From assembly GCA_951799405.1 (NCBI GenBank), contig OX637354.1, positions 1,550,001-1,614,000 of the forward strand: a DNA stretch of 64,000 nt, given 5' to 3'. Both the position numbers and the translations under genes were made by a program. The stretch comes from Agapetus fuscipes. Lineage: Eukaryota; Arthropoda; Insecta; Trichoptera; Glossosomatidae. Under the pieces are notes generated by a model. It made no database searches. It saw only the letters and a list, made by a program, of their open reading frames with translations, and was not told where the DNA came from. Positions 30,104 to 41,160 of the stretch are shown here, piece by piece. Positions within the stretch are counted from its first letter, which is position 1; every line of letters starts with the position of its first letter.

Positions 30104-30437
30104 GGATGCACCGCGGTTCGTTGGCATCTTGGACCGGTCCGTAGTCCGTAGTGGCAACACTTCGGACTCGTAAATGGAAGGTTGTGGATTCGGATCCCGG
30201 CGGAGCGCAAAAAATATACCATTTTATATTTCGAATGTGCTCTTCGCTGGGTTGAAAAATTCATAAACCTTTACCAAAGACCGGTCACTGAAAGGTCCAT
30301 ACAACCTTACATTAACTGGGTCTTGCTTGAGAATTGGCGCTTTCTACAGCGAAGACCAAGCTTGCAGAGGGCTCTTGAGGTGTGATACACACAAAAACAG
30401 CGCTCACCAAATTAATCATCCTAATATTATTATCAGC
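30104..30437 (+). repeat. SINE-B1 with 5S rRNA remnant
   Basis: 5' end is CACCGCGGTTCGTTGGCATC (30,109-30,128), the 5S 3' end, then TTGGACCGGTCCGTAG and the B1 head, body and AATCATCCTAATATTATTAT tail. Confidence 0.75.
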
Positions 30438-30552
30438 TATGGATCAAATGTATTGTGAGTAACCCTTGAAGGTTATTTTGAAGAGAAAGATTTCAGTGAT
30501 GAAGCTGTTGTTGGGCCGTATTGCATGAGACCGAAAAGTCGTTGACTAAAAA

Positions 30553-30770
30553 GTCGTGTGGATGAACTGCTGTGTGACAGAATGGATCGTGACCAATGTG
30601 TCTGTGGCAAAAGAACTAGAGGAAGGTCTCTTACACGATGGTCAGATGATATTACAAGAGTTGCTGGTGACTGGATGCAGAAAGCCCAGAACAGAGACGC
30701 CTGGAGAGATATGGGGGAGGTCTATGTCCAGCAGTGGACAAGAAGTGGCTGATTAAGTAAGTAATTAAGT
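30553..30770 (+). mobile_element. RTE-clade LINE ORF C-terminus
   Basis: Encodes LTRWSDDITRVAGDWMQKAQ and RDAWRDMGEVYVQQWT, the familiar RTE C-terminal block, then a short AAGTAATT-rich tail. A different RTE family from RTE-1 and RTE-2. Confidence 0.7.
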
Positions 30771-31047
30771 AATGTATCTGTGGACGAATTATCTGAATGT
30801 CTGTGATCGAAATATCGTTGAACGAAATGGCGTGAGGATCAACTCTCGTGTAAGCGATTTGTCCGTGTCCAATGTGTCTGTGGACGAAATATCTGACGCC
30901 GAGTTGCCTGTGATCAAAATGTCGTGTGTATAAATTGTCGTGAGACCGATTTATCCATAGCCCAGCTATCTGCAACCGATTTGTAGTGGTTCCAAATAGT
31001 GGAGTGGTGCGCCTTTAGTGCCCCTTCAGACTGCTGAGGGAGCTTGG

Positions 31048-31811
31048 TCTCCTTTTGCCCCCTTAGTGCATGCTTGTCTTATGTCCATAAAAACGCAACT
31101 AAGCTACACATATTGTGTAACTTCTTGCCTGCGTTATCTCCGAAGGGGTAGCATGTGGTTATTCGGGACCTATTTATTTTAACGGGTAAGGGAGCCGGCC
31201 TCACACCAACCACTTTCAGTTGAAGTGGGGTTTTCTCAGCTCCCGGGAGGGGCTGGTTCACATTTCTTGTGAAGGCTGAGTAAGCCTTGAGATCGAACTC
31301 TTGCTCTCGGCATGGAATGCAAGCATTCCACCAATTGAGATATCGACCTTTTTACGAGCTTAGTCGTCGTCGCTACAACGCGCCAATTCTCAGGCAAGAA
31401 CCAGTTGCTGTAAGGATGGATAGACCTTTGGTGACCGTTCATTGGTAAAGGTGTATGAATTTTTCAACCCAGCGAAGAGCAAATTTGAAAATATAAATGG
31501 TATATATTTTTGTGCTACACCGGGATTCGAACCCACAACCTTCCAATCAGAGTCCGAAGTATTACCGCTGAACTACGGACCGATCCATCAGAAGTAATTT
31601 CACATAAGCAATGTTTGTATGTGTACTGGACCAATGAGTCTTATGAAAACTGGAAATTGATTTTAAAAATATCCAAAACAACTCTCACATTATCGTGTTT
31701 TACGTATTTTTCTTAGCTCAGATTGTGTAGAATGTGATTCTTAAGACAATATAATTGAAAGGTCATCTTTTAATCAAATGGTAGATAAGCAAAACAAGCA
31801 CTGAGGGGACG
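31048..31811 (+). mobile_element. MITE D interrupted by a composite SINE
   Basis: D left end at 31,048-31,087 (TTAGTGCATGCTTGTCTTAT) and D body and right end at 31,586-31,811. TCCAT lies on both sides of the insertion. Confidence 0.7.
31088..31585 (-). repeat. Composite SINE inserted in MITE D
   Basis: AACGCAACTAAGCTACACAT at the low end; B1 head ending CTACGGACCG at the high end. Confidence 0.75.
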
Positions 31812-31979
31812 CTTTGTCTTGTTTAAATCATGTGATTCCCAAAAGCCTCGTATAATATATATGTATGTTGAACACAATCTCTTAGTTAGAGAGTAATTAT
31901 TAACCAACGCTCTGATATTCCTTTGTGTATTGAAGCGCAGTGATGGAAAACCAGCGAAGACAAAGCTAAGAAATAAACA

Positions 31980-32337
31980 AACGCAACGCAACTAAGCTAC
32001 ACATATATTGTAACGTCTTGCCTGTGTTACGCCCGAAGGGGTCGCATATGGCGATTCGGGATCTATTTATAATTAAGGATAAGGGGTCCGGCCTCACACC
32101 AACCACTTTTCAGTTGAAGTGGGGGTTTCCCAGCTCCTGAGGGGGCTGGTTCTCATTTTTTGTGAAGGCTGAGTACTTTTTGCCAACATTTATTTTGATT
32201 TTGAAATAAGCACCAAAACGGGAAATCATTTCTGACACCCTCGGTGGAGATCGAACCCTTGCTCTCGGTATGAAATGCAAGCTTTTTACGAGCTTAGTGG
32301 TCGCTACAAAGCGCCAATTCTCAAGCAAGACTCAGTT
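31980..32337 (-). repeat. Composite SINE, 5' truncated
   Basis: (GCAAC) tail to GCAAGACTCAGTT. The second tRNA-like head is partly deleted (CTTGCTCTCGGTATGAAATG joined directly to the linker). Confidence 0.7.
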
Positions 32338-32540
32338 AAACATATTTTCTTTAATACTCATTACTCTTTTTGGAAATTAAATGAACTTAAAAAGGAAAGG
32401 TCACATTATTCTTTGGCGAAGTAGCCAACGTCTCCAGCAGGTAATCTCTCTACACAACGATTGAGGATGAACTCATGAATACGATGCTTCGACAATAACG
32501 AAACGTTGAGAATAATAGAAGCTCTCGCATGATGGTTCGT
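32338..32540. other. Spacer with decayed GAAACGTTGAG motif
   Basis: TTGAGGATGAACTC...ATAACGAAACGTTGAG at 32,460-32,515 resembles the PLE-like cores but CTGANGA is lost. Confidence 0.3.
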
Positions 32541-32636
32541 ATTGAAAAATTCATTAAACCTTTACCAAAGATCGGTTACTAAAAAGGTCCATCCAGTCTT
32601 ACAGCAACTGGGTCTTGATTGAGTATTGGCGCTTTG
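32541..32636 (+). repeat. SINE-B1/composite body fragment
   Basis: GAAAAATTCATTAAACCTTT through GAGTATTGGCGCTTTG. Confidence 0.6.
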
Positions 32637-32697
32637 ATTGCACTCCCTAAGGAGAAATAACTAAATATAGTCCACTTATCCAGCATCCGCATTCCCC

Positions 32698-33146
32698 CAA
32701 CCAGGTCGCATGTCGTGATTCGGGACTTGTTTATTTTTACAAGTAAGGGGGCCGGCCTCACACCAACCACTTTCAGTTAAAGTGGAGGTTTTCGAGCTCC
32801 CGGAGGGGGGGGGGCTGGTTCTCATTTCTTGTGAAGGCTGAGTAAACCTTGAGATCGAACCCTTGCTGTCAGCATGGAATGCAAGCATTCTACCAATTGA
32901 GCTATCGATCTTTTTACGAGCTTGTTCGTCGTCACTACAAAGCGCCAATTCTCAAGCAAGACCCAGTTGCTGTAAGGCCGTATGGACCTTTTAGTAACCG
33001 GTCATTGGTATAGGTTTTATGAATTTTTCAACCCTGCGAAGAGCAAATTTGAAAATATAAATGGTAATTTTTTTGTGCTCTGCCGGGATTCGAACCCACA
33101 ACCTTCCGTCGAGTCCGCAGTGTTACCACTGAGCTACGGACCGGTC
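32698..33146 (-). repeat. Composite SINE, 3' end truncated
   Basis: AGGTCGCATGTCGTGATTCG through the B1 head ending CTACGGACCGGTC. Confidence 0.75.
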
Positions 33147-33349
33147 AAATTTTGGAAATATATCTAAATATTTTTTTTATATTGTTTGATAAAAGATCAC
33201 AAAGTGAACGCCTCTACAATAAATGATAAGTTGTTTTTATTTTAAAAGGTTTTCATCCACTGCTATCAGACAATATAATCTAATGTCGAAGTAATTTGAT
33301 TAAAATAGTTGATAATTTAAGTGAAGATTTACAGTACATACAACCTAAT

Positions 33350-33832
33350 AGCTAATACCAATCGAACTGAAAACTAATAGGTATCAAAATCAACTTTATA
33401 GCTAATATCAAATCACCTTGATAGCTAATACCAAATCCAATTGATAGCTAAAACCAAATAATCATGATAATATCAAATCATCTTTATAGCTACTACCAAA
33501 TCATCTTGATAGCTAATATCAAATCATCTTGATAGCTATTAGCTAAAATAAAATCATCTTGGCAGCTAATTCCTAATCATTTGGATAATTATTACCAAAT
33601 CATCTTGATAGCTTATATCAAATCATCTTGACAGCTAATTCCTAATCGTTTTGATAGCTAATACCTAATCATTTTGATAGTTGATACTTAATTATTTTGA
33701 TAGCTATTATCAAATCATCTTGACAGCTAATACGAAATCATCTTGATAGCTAATATCTAATAATCTTGACAGCTGGTACCAAATCATCTTGATAGCTAAT
33801 ATAAAATCATCTTGACAGCTAATAGCAATCAT
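33350..33832. repeat. 23-bp tandem repeat array
   Basis: About 20 degenerate units of TAGCTAATATCAAATCATCTTGA. Units differ by scattered substitutions and small indels, as expected of an old minisatellite. Confidence 0.85.
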
Positions 33833-34172
33833 TGACAATATATGCGAAACTTATTCTTTCTTCTTCGCAGCCATCATTCATTTCACTTCACCAGCACTTG
33901 AAGATTTCAACCACTAGACTACCGACTTATTTTTCTACCTAATCTCATTCGAGTGCTCTCTTTTCTTTTACTTGCAATCTTTTCATTCGACCCGATATCT
34001 TTTTTCAACACAACATCCTCTGAGTTCGAGAGCCCATTGAAACTTTTCCGTTTCTTTTTTCTTTCTTTTGCGGTAAATCTTTTCCCCGATTGCCATCTCT
34101 GATGTGGGGAAAAGAATGAAAAAGATTGGTGATTTCGCGCCCATTTCCCAAGTATTTATTTTTTCTTTGTAT
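33833..34172. other. CT-rich spacer, no gene recognised
   Basis: TTTTCTTTC tracts; no domain in any frame. Confidence 0.3.
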
Positions 34173-34469
34173 TCCTTTTGGCTCGCATGGGAGTGCCGGA
34201 TTTAGCATAAAACTGTGCGAAAAAGATAACATTATCTTAAATTTATTTACATATAAATACATATAAGATACGAAACGTGTTTTGCAGCTAAGCTACGCAT
34301 ATATTGTAACTTTATGCCAGTCCTTTTGGCTCGCATGGGATTGCCGGATTTATGCATAAAACTGTGCGAAAAAGATAACAATATCTTAAATTTATTTACG
34401 TATAAATACATATAAGATACGAAACGTGTTTCACAGCTAAGCTACACATATAGTGCAACTTCTTGCCAG
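34173..34469. repeat. Tandem duplication of a 148-bp unit
   Basis: 34,173-34,320 and 34,321-34,469 are about 93% identical, each from TCCTTTTGGCTCGCATGG to a B2-like end (AGCTAAGCTAC...CTTNTTGCCAG). Confidence 0.8.
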
Positions 34470-34536
34470 TAAATTCGAGACCTATTCGGGGCTAGAAAAA
34501 TTGTATATGCTACAAAAACCCTATTAAAGACTTTTT

Positions 34537-34770
34537 GGTCCGGTTGATAGTTCAGTTGGTGGAGTGCTTGCATTCCATGCCGAGAGCAAGGGTTCGATCT
34601 CAAGGTTAGCGATCCCGGGGAGCTGGGAAACCCCCACTTTAGCTGAAAGTGGTTGGTGTGATGCCGGCCCCCTTACCCGTAAAAATAAATAGGTCCCGAA
34701 TCGCCACATGCGACCCCTTCGGGGGTAACGCAGGCAAGTAGTTACACTATATGTGTAGCTAAGTTGCGTT
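34537..34770 (+). repeat. SINE-B2 with internal deletion
   Basis: Second tRNA-like head then directly AGCGATCCCGGGGAGCTGG and the normal tail to AGTTGCGTT. Confidence 0.75.
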
Positions 34771-35190
34771 TTTTGAGCTACATACCTACATTTTAGTAAA
34801 TGAACCAATGTAAATAATTTTATGCTTTCAATAAATTTCAATACTTCTTTCAAGTAGGTACTTTTGTATTATTTTTATTTGTACAAACTAAAGAGAAATA
34901 TTTTTAATCAGTTCTTTCTTGTCCAGTCAACAAGAGAATCTCCTAAAAAAGCTGACTAGGATGGCGTTCACAAAGATTGTTTTTGCATTGGGGAATAAAA
35001 AAATAAATATTTTCCATAAAATCATTAGATGGAATTTTCTAGAATTCAAAGTTTAGGGTTTGCTTTTTCTTTTACTGCCCTTTGGCGTTTTGGGACAACC
35101 CTGTACTAGGGAAGGAGCTATACAAAAAATAACTGATATACCTGAGCATTCGTGTAACTGATACAAGAGTCAATATGAGGCAGAAAGATC
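34771..35190. other. Unassigned spacer
   Basis: AT-rich, no feature recognised. Confidence 0.3.
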
Positions 35191-35197
35191 TTGAATA

Positions 35198-35548
35198 AAA
35201 GGTTGGCAAGACGCAGACCACCAATACTGTAAAAAATGGTACACTTTTCTAATTAACCTCTGTTTCAGGGAAGATCAGCAAAAGTTGCAGGGCTTATGTT
35301 CATTTGCGGTTTGGATTTTAATTTGTAAGTACACATCCAGCATCTGTAAGCGCAAACTACACAATACACAGGTCTGTTTGTTGGCATGCATTTGATATGA
35401 GCTTTAAATGTTAATATATCTTTGCAACATAGATTATAGATTATATGCGACATATGTAAGTACGAACTTATTCGTATCTGCTTATGGAAATGCATGTTAT
35501 ATGAATCTTAAATGTTATAAATCTTTGAAACTTTAGATTAAAGATCTT
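35198..35548 (+). repeat. Two joined family A copies
   Basis: 35,198-35,448 ends in an ATTATAG tail; 35,449-35,548 restarts internally at ATGCGACATATGTAAG and ends at the tail again. Confidence 0.65.
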
Positions 35549-35587
35549 GTCAGATATTTGATAGGGTCCTTGAGGTGTAATCTATAA

Positions 35588-36096
35588 TAATATTCTATAA
35601 TCTAAATTGCAAGGATATATTCACTTAAAGCTCTCAGATGTATGCCCACAAACAAACACGTGTAGTTCGCGCTTACAAATGCTGAATGTGTACTTACAAA
35701 TAAAATCCAAACCTCAAATGAACATAAGCCCTACAACTTTTGCCGACCTTCCCTGACACAGGGGTGACATTGGCAAAGTGAACCATTTTTTACAGTATGG
35801 GTGGTCAGCGTCATACTTACCTAATAGTCAAGGAATATGAATAATAAATAACATTTAACTATCAAAAAGAACAAAACCTTAAAAAGAAATCTATATATAA
35901 AAAAAGTAAAAAAAATCCTATGCAAAAAATGTAGCAAATTTATAAACCAACATTACAAATCAACATTGCAGATTAGCCGCCATTTTTTCCTGTCCTTGCA
36001 TACTTCTTTCATTTCATCCAGAGTCATAACCTTTTTCATACAAGTCCTCCTTTTATTTATTTTGACTCTGGATATCCCATTCATTCGATTCATTAT
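35588..36096 (-). mobile_element. RTE-1 LINE fragment with ORF end
   Basis: A block 35,588-35,836, extended 3' UTR, then the reverse-strand ORF end 36,096-35,963 (MKKVMTLDEMKEVCKDRKKW). Confidence 0.75.
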
Positions 36097-36165
36097 CCAT
36101 GCATTAGGTGTGACACACAAAAAAGGCACTCTCAAATTATTTATGCTTCTAAATATTTGTTTAAC

Positions 36166-36311
36166 ATCCACCCCCACTTCAACTGAAGTGTTAAGTGTGA
36201 GGCCTGCACTCTTACCCGAAAAAAATAAATAGGTTCCGAATTGTCACATGCAACCTCTTCGAGGATAACACAGGCAACAAGTTACACTAAATTTGTAGCT
36301 TAGTTGCGTTG
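36166..36311 (+). repeat. SINE-B2 3' half
   Basis: CACCCCCACTTCAACTGAAG to TAGCTTAGTTGCGTT. Confidence 0.7.
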
Positions 36312-36317
36312 TTTCTA

Positions 36318-36576
36318 AAAAAAATCTAAATCTAAGTTTGCAAAGATATGTAGGTATCATTTGAGGTTCATATTAAATGTATTCCCACGAGCAGACACGC
36401 ATAATTTCGCGCTCACACATGAAAAAAAATGTTGACCTACAATATAAAAATCCAATCTCAAATGAACATAAGCCCTGCAACTCTTTTGACCTTTCTGAAA
36501 CAGGGGTGGCATTGGCAAAGTGAACCATTTTTTACAGTATGGGTGGTCAGTCTCATACCAACCAATAAGTCAAGGA
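36318..36576 (-). repeat. Family A copy
   Basis: AAATCTAAATCTAAGTTTGC to AATAAGTCAAGGAATAC. Confidence 0.75.
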
Positions 36577-36669
36577 ATACAAGCATTAATTAGGTACATC
36601 CAGTTATACAAACAAACAAACACTAAAAAATCTACAAAACTAATAAAATAATATTTAAATTTATTGATG

Positions 36670-36766
36670 ACGGTTATCCCCGAAGGGGTCGCATGTGGCG
36701 CTTTGGGACCTATTTATTTTTACAGGTAAGGGGGCCGGTCTCACACCAACCACTTTTAGTTGAAGT
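36670..36766 (-). repeat. SINE-B2 middle fragment
   Basis: TTATCCCCGAAGGGGTCGCA to CACTTTTAGTTGAAGT. Confidence 0.65.
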
Positions 36767-36827
36767 ACCTATTTTATTTTCTAAATTCTAGTGTACCCAC
36801 TGACAAGTATTATAATTCTTTTATTAC

Positions 36828-36854
36828 CTGATGATGATAACTGTGTAGTCGAAA
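36828..36854 (+). ncRNA. Hammerhead-like core motif
   Basis: CTGATGA, TGATAACTGTGTAGTC, GAAAACG. Stem II pairing is weak, so probably a decayed copy. Confidence 0.25.
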
Positions 36855-36899
36855 ACGTTTGTGTCCAAATAATTAAATAATAAAGAGTGAAAATAAATC

Positions 36900-37774
36900 A
36901 GTGTTTTAATAACAGCTCAAGATAAGATGCATCCAAAATATTACTAATAAAATAAGTTTGAATTCTAAAATATATCTGATACTCTGTCGCTGGCCCTCCC
37001 TACAAGTTGATATATTTTACTTGCTAGTAGGTATACTTGTTGGCGTAGCTCCAGGTTTTATTGCGGTCATCTCCAGGCGCCGTGCTCCTCTGCGCCCACC
37101 TCAAGGGCCCTCTTGTAGCTAGATTTAATTGGGGTCCCATTCAGTCCAACCCAAGAGGGTCTTACCTTTAACAAGGGACGTTTCTGGCAAGAAAAAAAAC
37201 GTTACTTTTGAGGCACGCTAAAAAAAAAATATCAGGGATTTACGAAAAAACAAAAAAAAATTTTTTATGGTTTGTGTATTAACGCTGTGAAATTCAAATT
37301 GATTGATTTTTATATTTTTTAGAAACAAAATTCTAATGAAATACATGATCGACAAGATCGTAAACGTTCGTAATTATTTATTAAAATAAATTGATATTTG
37401 TGTATTCTCTTTCCTTTCGATTCTATCTGTTTAATTAGATATATTGTTTTTTTTGTAAATATATTTCTGCTTTTGTGTATTTTTGTATGTTCTGCATTTT
37501 TTTGTTTTTTCTTCCATGTACTTTTCTATTGCTGTATTTTTTTTATGGCTGGTCATGAATTGCACACTCCACACCTCGGTCTCTATTTATAGGTGAGAAT
37601 ATGGCTTATTCTCGAAACATTTGGGAATGGTACATGCGAGACCTCGGCAGAACATTCTGTTTAGAATATTTGAGTAAACACTTATTATACGCAATATCGA
37701 ACAAATACAAATACAATTATTTAAGTGCATATAGAGACTTACAAACTCACACAGACACAACGCACAGCCACCAC
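36900..37774. other. AT-rich spacer
   Basis: 37,070-37,110 (CAGGCGCCGTGCTCCTCTGC, CACCTCAAGGGCCCTCTTG) resembles a divergent L2/B1 3' end. Nothing else recognised. Confidence 0.3.
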
Positions 37775-38275
37775 GGTTGCATGATAGAACGACGCAGTGA
37801 CAAAACGTCACATGACAGAACAACAAATGAAAGAATGGCACAGTGACAAATCGTCACATGATAGAACAACACTTGAAATAATGGCACATGACAGAACAAC
37901 ACACGGCAAAGCATCACAATGACAAAATATCACAAGATAAACACACATGACAAACATAATTTACCTAAACAAAACATACCATAAACGGCACATGAAAAAA
38001 CATCACATAACAAAACATCATCACCATCAAAACTTTGTCATGTGATGTTTGTCATACCATAAACCGCACAAAAAAAACATCGCATAACAAAACATCATCA
38101 CCATCAAAACTTTGTCATGTGATGTTTGTCATAGTGATGTATTTTCTGTGTTGTTTTGTCAAAGTGATGTTTAGTCATTTGTTGTACTGTCATTTTGATG
38201 TTTGTCATATCTTGTTCTGTTATGTGTCGTTATGTCATGCGTCGTCTTGTCACTGTGCCGTTCTATACTGTTATC
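37775..38275. mobile_element. FB2, foldback element
   Basis: Left TAGAACGACGCAGTGAC and right GTCACTGTGCCGTTCTA termini match FB1 and FB3. The centre has a 70-bp tandem duplication (TCATCACCATCAAAACTTTG at about 38,018 and 38,096). Arms are short, degenerate minisatellites. Confidence 0.7.
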
Positions 38276-38551
38276 AGGCGCATGCATAGGGTATAGGCAA
38301 ATATATTTCAGAATAAATATTTTTTCTCATTCCTTAAAAAAAACATATGAAATTTACTGAAGTGTTAACGATGGCTTTAATCGATTTTAAATTTGGGATT
38401 TTAAATCTGGGTATCAAGCTTAAATGCGTTTTTTTAACATATTTTGCCTACCTATTAGGCGCATGCGCCTGTATGGGAAGTGTAACCCCAACAAACACAG
38501 ACACACAATTACACAATCGCAATAGCATGTTAAGGCTCCTTTATACGTAAG

Positions 38552-39213
38552 GGAAAGTGTGAAAGTGAAGATTAAAAGAAGTATGTTAAGATGGTTCGGG
38601 CATTTGGAGAGAATGAGTGCTGAAAGATTGACGAAGAAAGTATATGTTGCTAGAATAGATGGATGTCGTGGTAGAGGAAGACCGAGAAAAGTATGGAAGG
38701 ATCAAATCTATGAAATAGCGAATGAATGGGATATCCAGAGTCATAATAAAAGGAGGACTTGTATGAAAAAGGTTATGACTCTGGATGAAATGAAAGAAGT
38801 ATGCAAGGACAGGAAGAAGTGGCGGCTAATCTGCAATGTTGATTTCTAATGTTGGTGTATTAATTTGCTACATTTTTTTTGCATGGGAAATTTTTTACTT
38901 TTTTTGTATAGATTTCTTTGTAAGGTTTTGTTCTTTTTTATATTTAAATGTAATTTATTATTCATATTCCTTGACTTATAGGTTGGTATGAGGCTGACCA
39001 CCCATACTGTAAAAAATGGTTCACTTTGCCAATGTCACCCCTGTTTCAGGGAAGGTCGGCAAAAGTTGTGGAGCTTATGTTCATTTGAGGTTTGGATTTA
39101 ATTTGTAAGTACACATTCAGCATTTGTAAGCGCGAACTACACTTGTTGGTTTGTGGGCATACATCTGAGAGCTTTAAATGAATATATCCTTGCAACTTAG
39201 ATTATAGATTATA
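38552..39213 (+). mobile_element. RTE-1 LINE: longest ORF end and 3' UTR in window
   Basis: The frame 38,559-38,849 encodes RSMLRWFGHLERMSAERLTK, GRGRPRKVWKDQI, NEWDIQSHNKRRTCMKKVMT and KDRKKWRLICNVDF, the C-terminal block found on many arthropod RTE-like elements. The 3' UTR then passes into the A block at about 38,968 and ends in an ATTATAG tail. This copy links family A to its parent LINE. Confidence 0.8.
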
Positions 39214-39361
39214 GATACCCTAAATCTACATTAATTGTTAAGTGAAATATCGGAACAATTTTTTTATAATGTCAATTGTTTTTGAAAATATGGAAAATCT
39301 TGCAACTCTTTTGCTAAGACCATAAAGTGTAAGAAACAAAACAGGCAGATTTAGGGTATGA
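39214..39361. mobile_element. Short element of the L group
   Basis: Termini ACCCTAAATCTAC and CAGATTTAGGGTAT are inverted; the inner GCTAAGACCATAAAGTGTAA is shared with 19,500, 43,640 and 63,830. Confidence 0.55.
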
Positions 39362-39689
39362 AAGAGCCTTAAAGGTTTTTCTTTTCGCGTGATATGAAAC
39401 TTGTCATTTCGGGATATTTTCCGCGACGAAGAGTATTGGTGTAAAAAATGGAGGGAATCCTTGGAAATGGCGGCTTATTGAAAAAAGCCCGCGAAAACCG
39501 CAGAATGCTGACAAAGAACGATTTGATTTGCCGCCAAAAAAAAGGGATTTTTTTATCTCTCCCTGCCAGTGGGGGGAATTGAAGACAAATATCGTACGAC
39601 ATCTTTTTCGCATACAAAAGCAGTGTGTTTTTTTCCTGTGGATTCGAATTAACATTTTTCATATTGCAATATTCGCTGTCAACCAACAA
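39362..39689. other. Unique sequence, no gene assigned
   Basis: Fairly GC-balanced with overlapping frames on both strands, none with a recognised domain. Confidence 0.3.
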
Positions 39690-39928
39690 GGTATGCGGCT
39701 GACCACCCATGCTGTACAATGGTTCACTTTGCCAATGTCACCCCTGTTTCAGGGAAGGACGGAAAGAGTTGCAGGGTGTATATCCATTTGAGATTTTGTT
39801 TTTTTTTGTTGTAGGTTCACATGCGGCATGTGCAAGCGCGAACTTGTACGTGTCTGATTGTGAGAATGCATGTAATGTGAATCTCTAATGTAACATATCT
39901 TTGCAACTTAGATTAGATTAGATTAGAA
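39690..39928 (+). repeat. Family A copy
   Basis: AAGGTATGCGGCTGACCACC to (ATTAG)n. Confidence 0.7.
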
Positions 39929-40002
39929 CCTCATGCCAGCCCATATGATTTTAAACATCGGTTGATTTGAGACCAACCAACCTTACTTTAAAAAATCTTG
40001 TA

Positions 40003-40115
40003 GGAGGGTTCAGCTGTTGCCGTGGTCTGTGGGAGCTTGAGCATTCGGACGTTTCGCCTATGTTTACGATGGGATTCTTCAGCGTGAAGTGTGTGGTGAT
40101 GATGAAGATAAGATC
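40003..40115 (-). repeat. Repeat K fragment
   Basis: CCGTGGTCTGTGGGAGCTTG through GATTCTTCAGCGTGAA. Confidence 0.5.
40052..40082 (-). ncRNA. Hammerhead-like core motif in repeat K
   Basis: Reverse strand: CTGAAGA, ATCCCATCGTAAACATAGGC, GAAA. CCCAT and ATAGG can form a partial stem II. Confidence 0.3.
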
Positions 40116-40119
40116 GTTC

Positions 40120-40398
40120 TGCAGAGAGTGACGCCGTAAACAGGCTTCAACTGCCACTTCGACGGAACAGAACCAGTTTCGGAGACAGGGCTTTTAGTTC
40201 GGCTGGTCCATCCTGCTGGAACAGTCTACCTCTGGAGTTGAGAACAGAGACCAGTGTTGGCAGTTTCAGGAAGTTGCTTAAAACACATTTGTTTAACAGA
40301 AGCTTCAACACATAAAAGCGCCCTTGGGGTGGTTAGTGCCACTAAACGGCGCTGTATACAAATTGTCCAATTATTATTATTATTATTATTAATTATTA
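40120..40398 (+). mobile_element. L2/CR1-like LINE 3' end
   Basis: Encodes RTSFGDRAFSSAGPSCWNSL, PLELRTETS and LLKTHLFN, then a stop. 3' UTR CGCCCTTGGGGTGGTTAGTG...AACGGCGCTGTAT and an (ATT)n tail. Confidence 0.75.
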
Positions 40399-40803
40399 TG
40401 AAGTGGCGGCTAATCTGCAATGGTGATTTTTAATGTTGGTGTATTCATTTGCTACATTTTTTGCATAGGAAATTTCTGACTTTTTTTGTATAGATTTCTT
40501 TGTAAGGTTTTGTTCTTTTATATATTTAAATGTAATTTTTTATTCATATTCCTTGACTTATAGGTTGGTATGAGGCTGACCACCCATACTGTAAAAAATG
40601 GTTCACTTTGCCAATGTCACCCCTGTTTCAGGGAAGGTCGGCAAAAGTTGTGGGGCTTATGTTCATTTGAGGTTTGGATTTTATTTGTAAGTACACATTC
40701 AGCATTTGTAAGCGCGAACTACACTTGTTGGTTTGTGGGCTTACATCTGAGAGCTTTAAATTAATATATCCTTGCAACTTAGATTATAGATTATGATTAT
40801 AGA
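40399..40803 (+). mobile_element. RTE-1 3' UTR
   Basis: From the last ORF codons (AAGTGGCGGCTAATCTGCAA) through the A block to the ATTATAG tail. Confidence 0.75.
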
Positions 40804-40845
40804 TTATTATTACTATAAAAAATGAAGATGAAGAAGATGAAAGAT

Positions 40846-40985
40846 TCACGCTGAAGAAGTCCATCGTAGACATGGGCGAAACGAAACCAGCTCCCATAGA
40901 CCACGGAAACAGATCCCGGAAAACATCACTCCAGCATCATCAGCCGGCCGTGTAAGCCTAAAAGTCTTATTTTAAAAATGTGTAT
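40846..40985 (-). repeat. Repeat K, uninterrupted copy
   Basis: Contains ACATGGGCGAAACG, ACTCCAGCATCATCAGCCGG and GTGTAAGCCTAAAA in one piece. Serves as the empty-site reference for 12,960-13,545. Confidence 0.55.
40851..40881 (+). ncRNA. Hammerhead-like core motif in repeat K
   Basis: CTGAAGA, AGTCCATCGTAGACATGGGC, GAAA, with CCAT/ATGG as stem II. Confidence 0.3.
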
Positions 40986-41160
40986 CAGAGCTGAAAAAAA
41001 ATAACAAAAAGGATCATCAAACAAAATGTTGTCGGGGAATTGCATTCCTCTTGTTCTCTCTCATTCCTCTAAAAAAAAAGGTTTTGAATTGCATTCCTCT
41101 TCTCAAATCTATTTCAAGAACTAAAAAGACTTATCTGATCAAATTAACATTTTCTTTTAC

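Larger units (their letters stand above)
29440..30990. mobile_element. Foldback N, degenerate and interrupted
   Basis: Left arm (29,440-29,590 and 29,850-29,975) carries motifs such as CGTCCATGGACAAATCGATC and CATGACTTTTTGGTC. Right arm (30,490-30,550 and 30,770-30,990) carries their complements, such as GATTTGTCCGTGTCC and GTGGACGAAATATCTG. Family A, SINE-B1 and an RTE fragment sit inside. 53,030-53,100 is a related left-arm piece. Confidence 0.5.

Noticed and set aside
33350..33832. CRISPR array
   Set aside because: Direct tandem units without unique spacers, in a eukaryotic genome with spliced genes.
39369..39791. Overlapping open frames of 83-116 codons on both strands
   Set aside because: No recognisable domain, no splice or promoter support, and the downstream part runs into family A.
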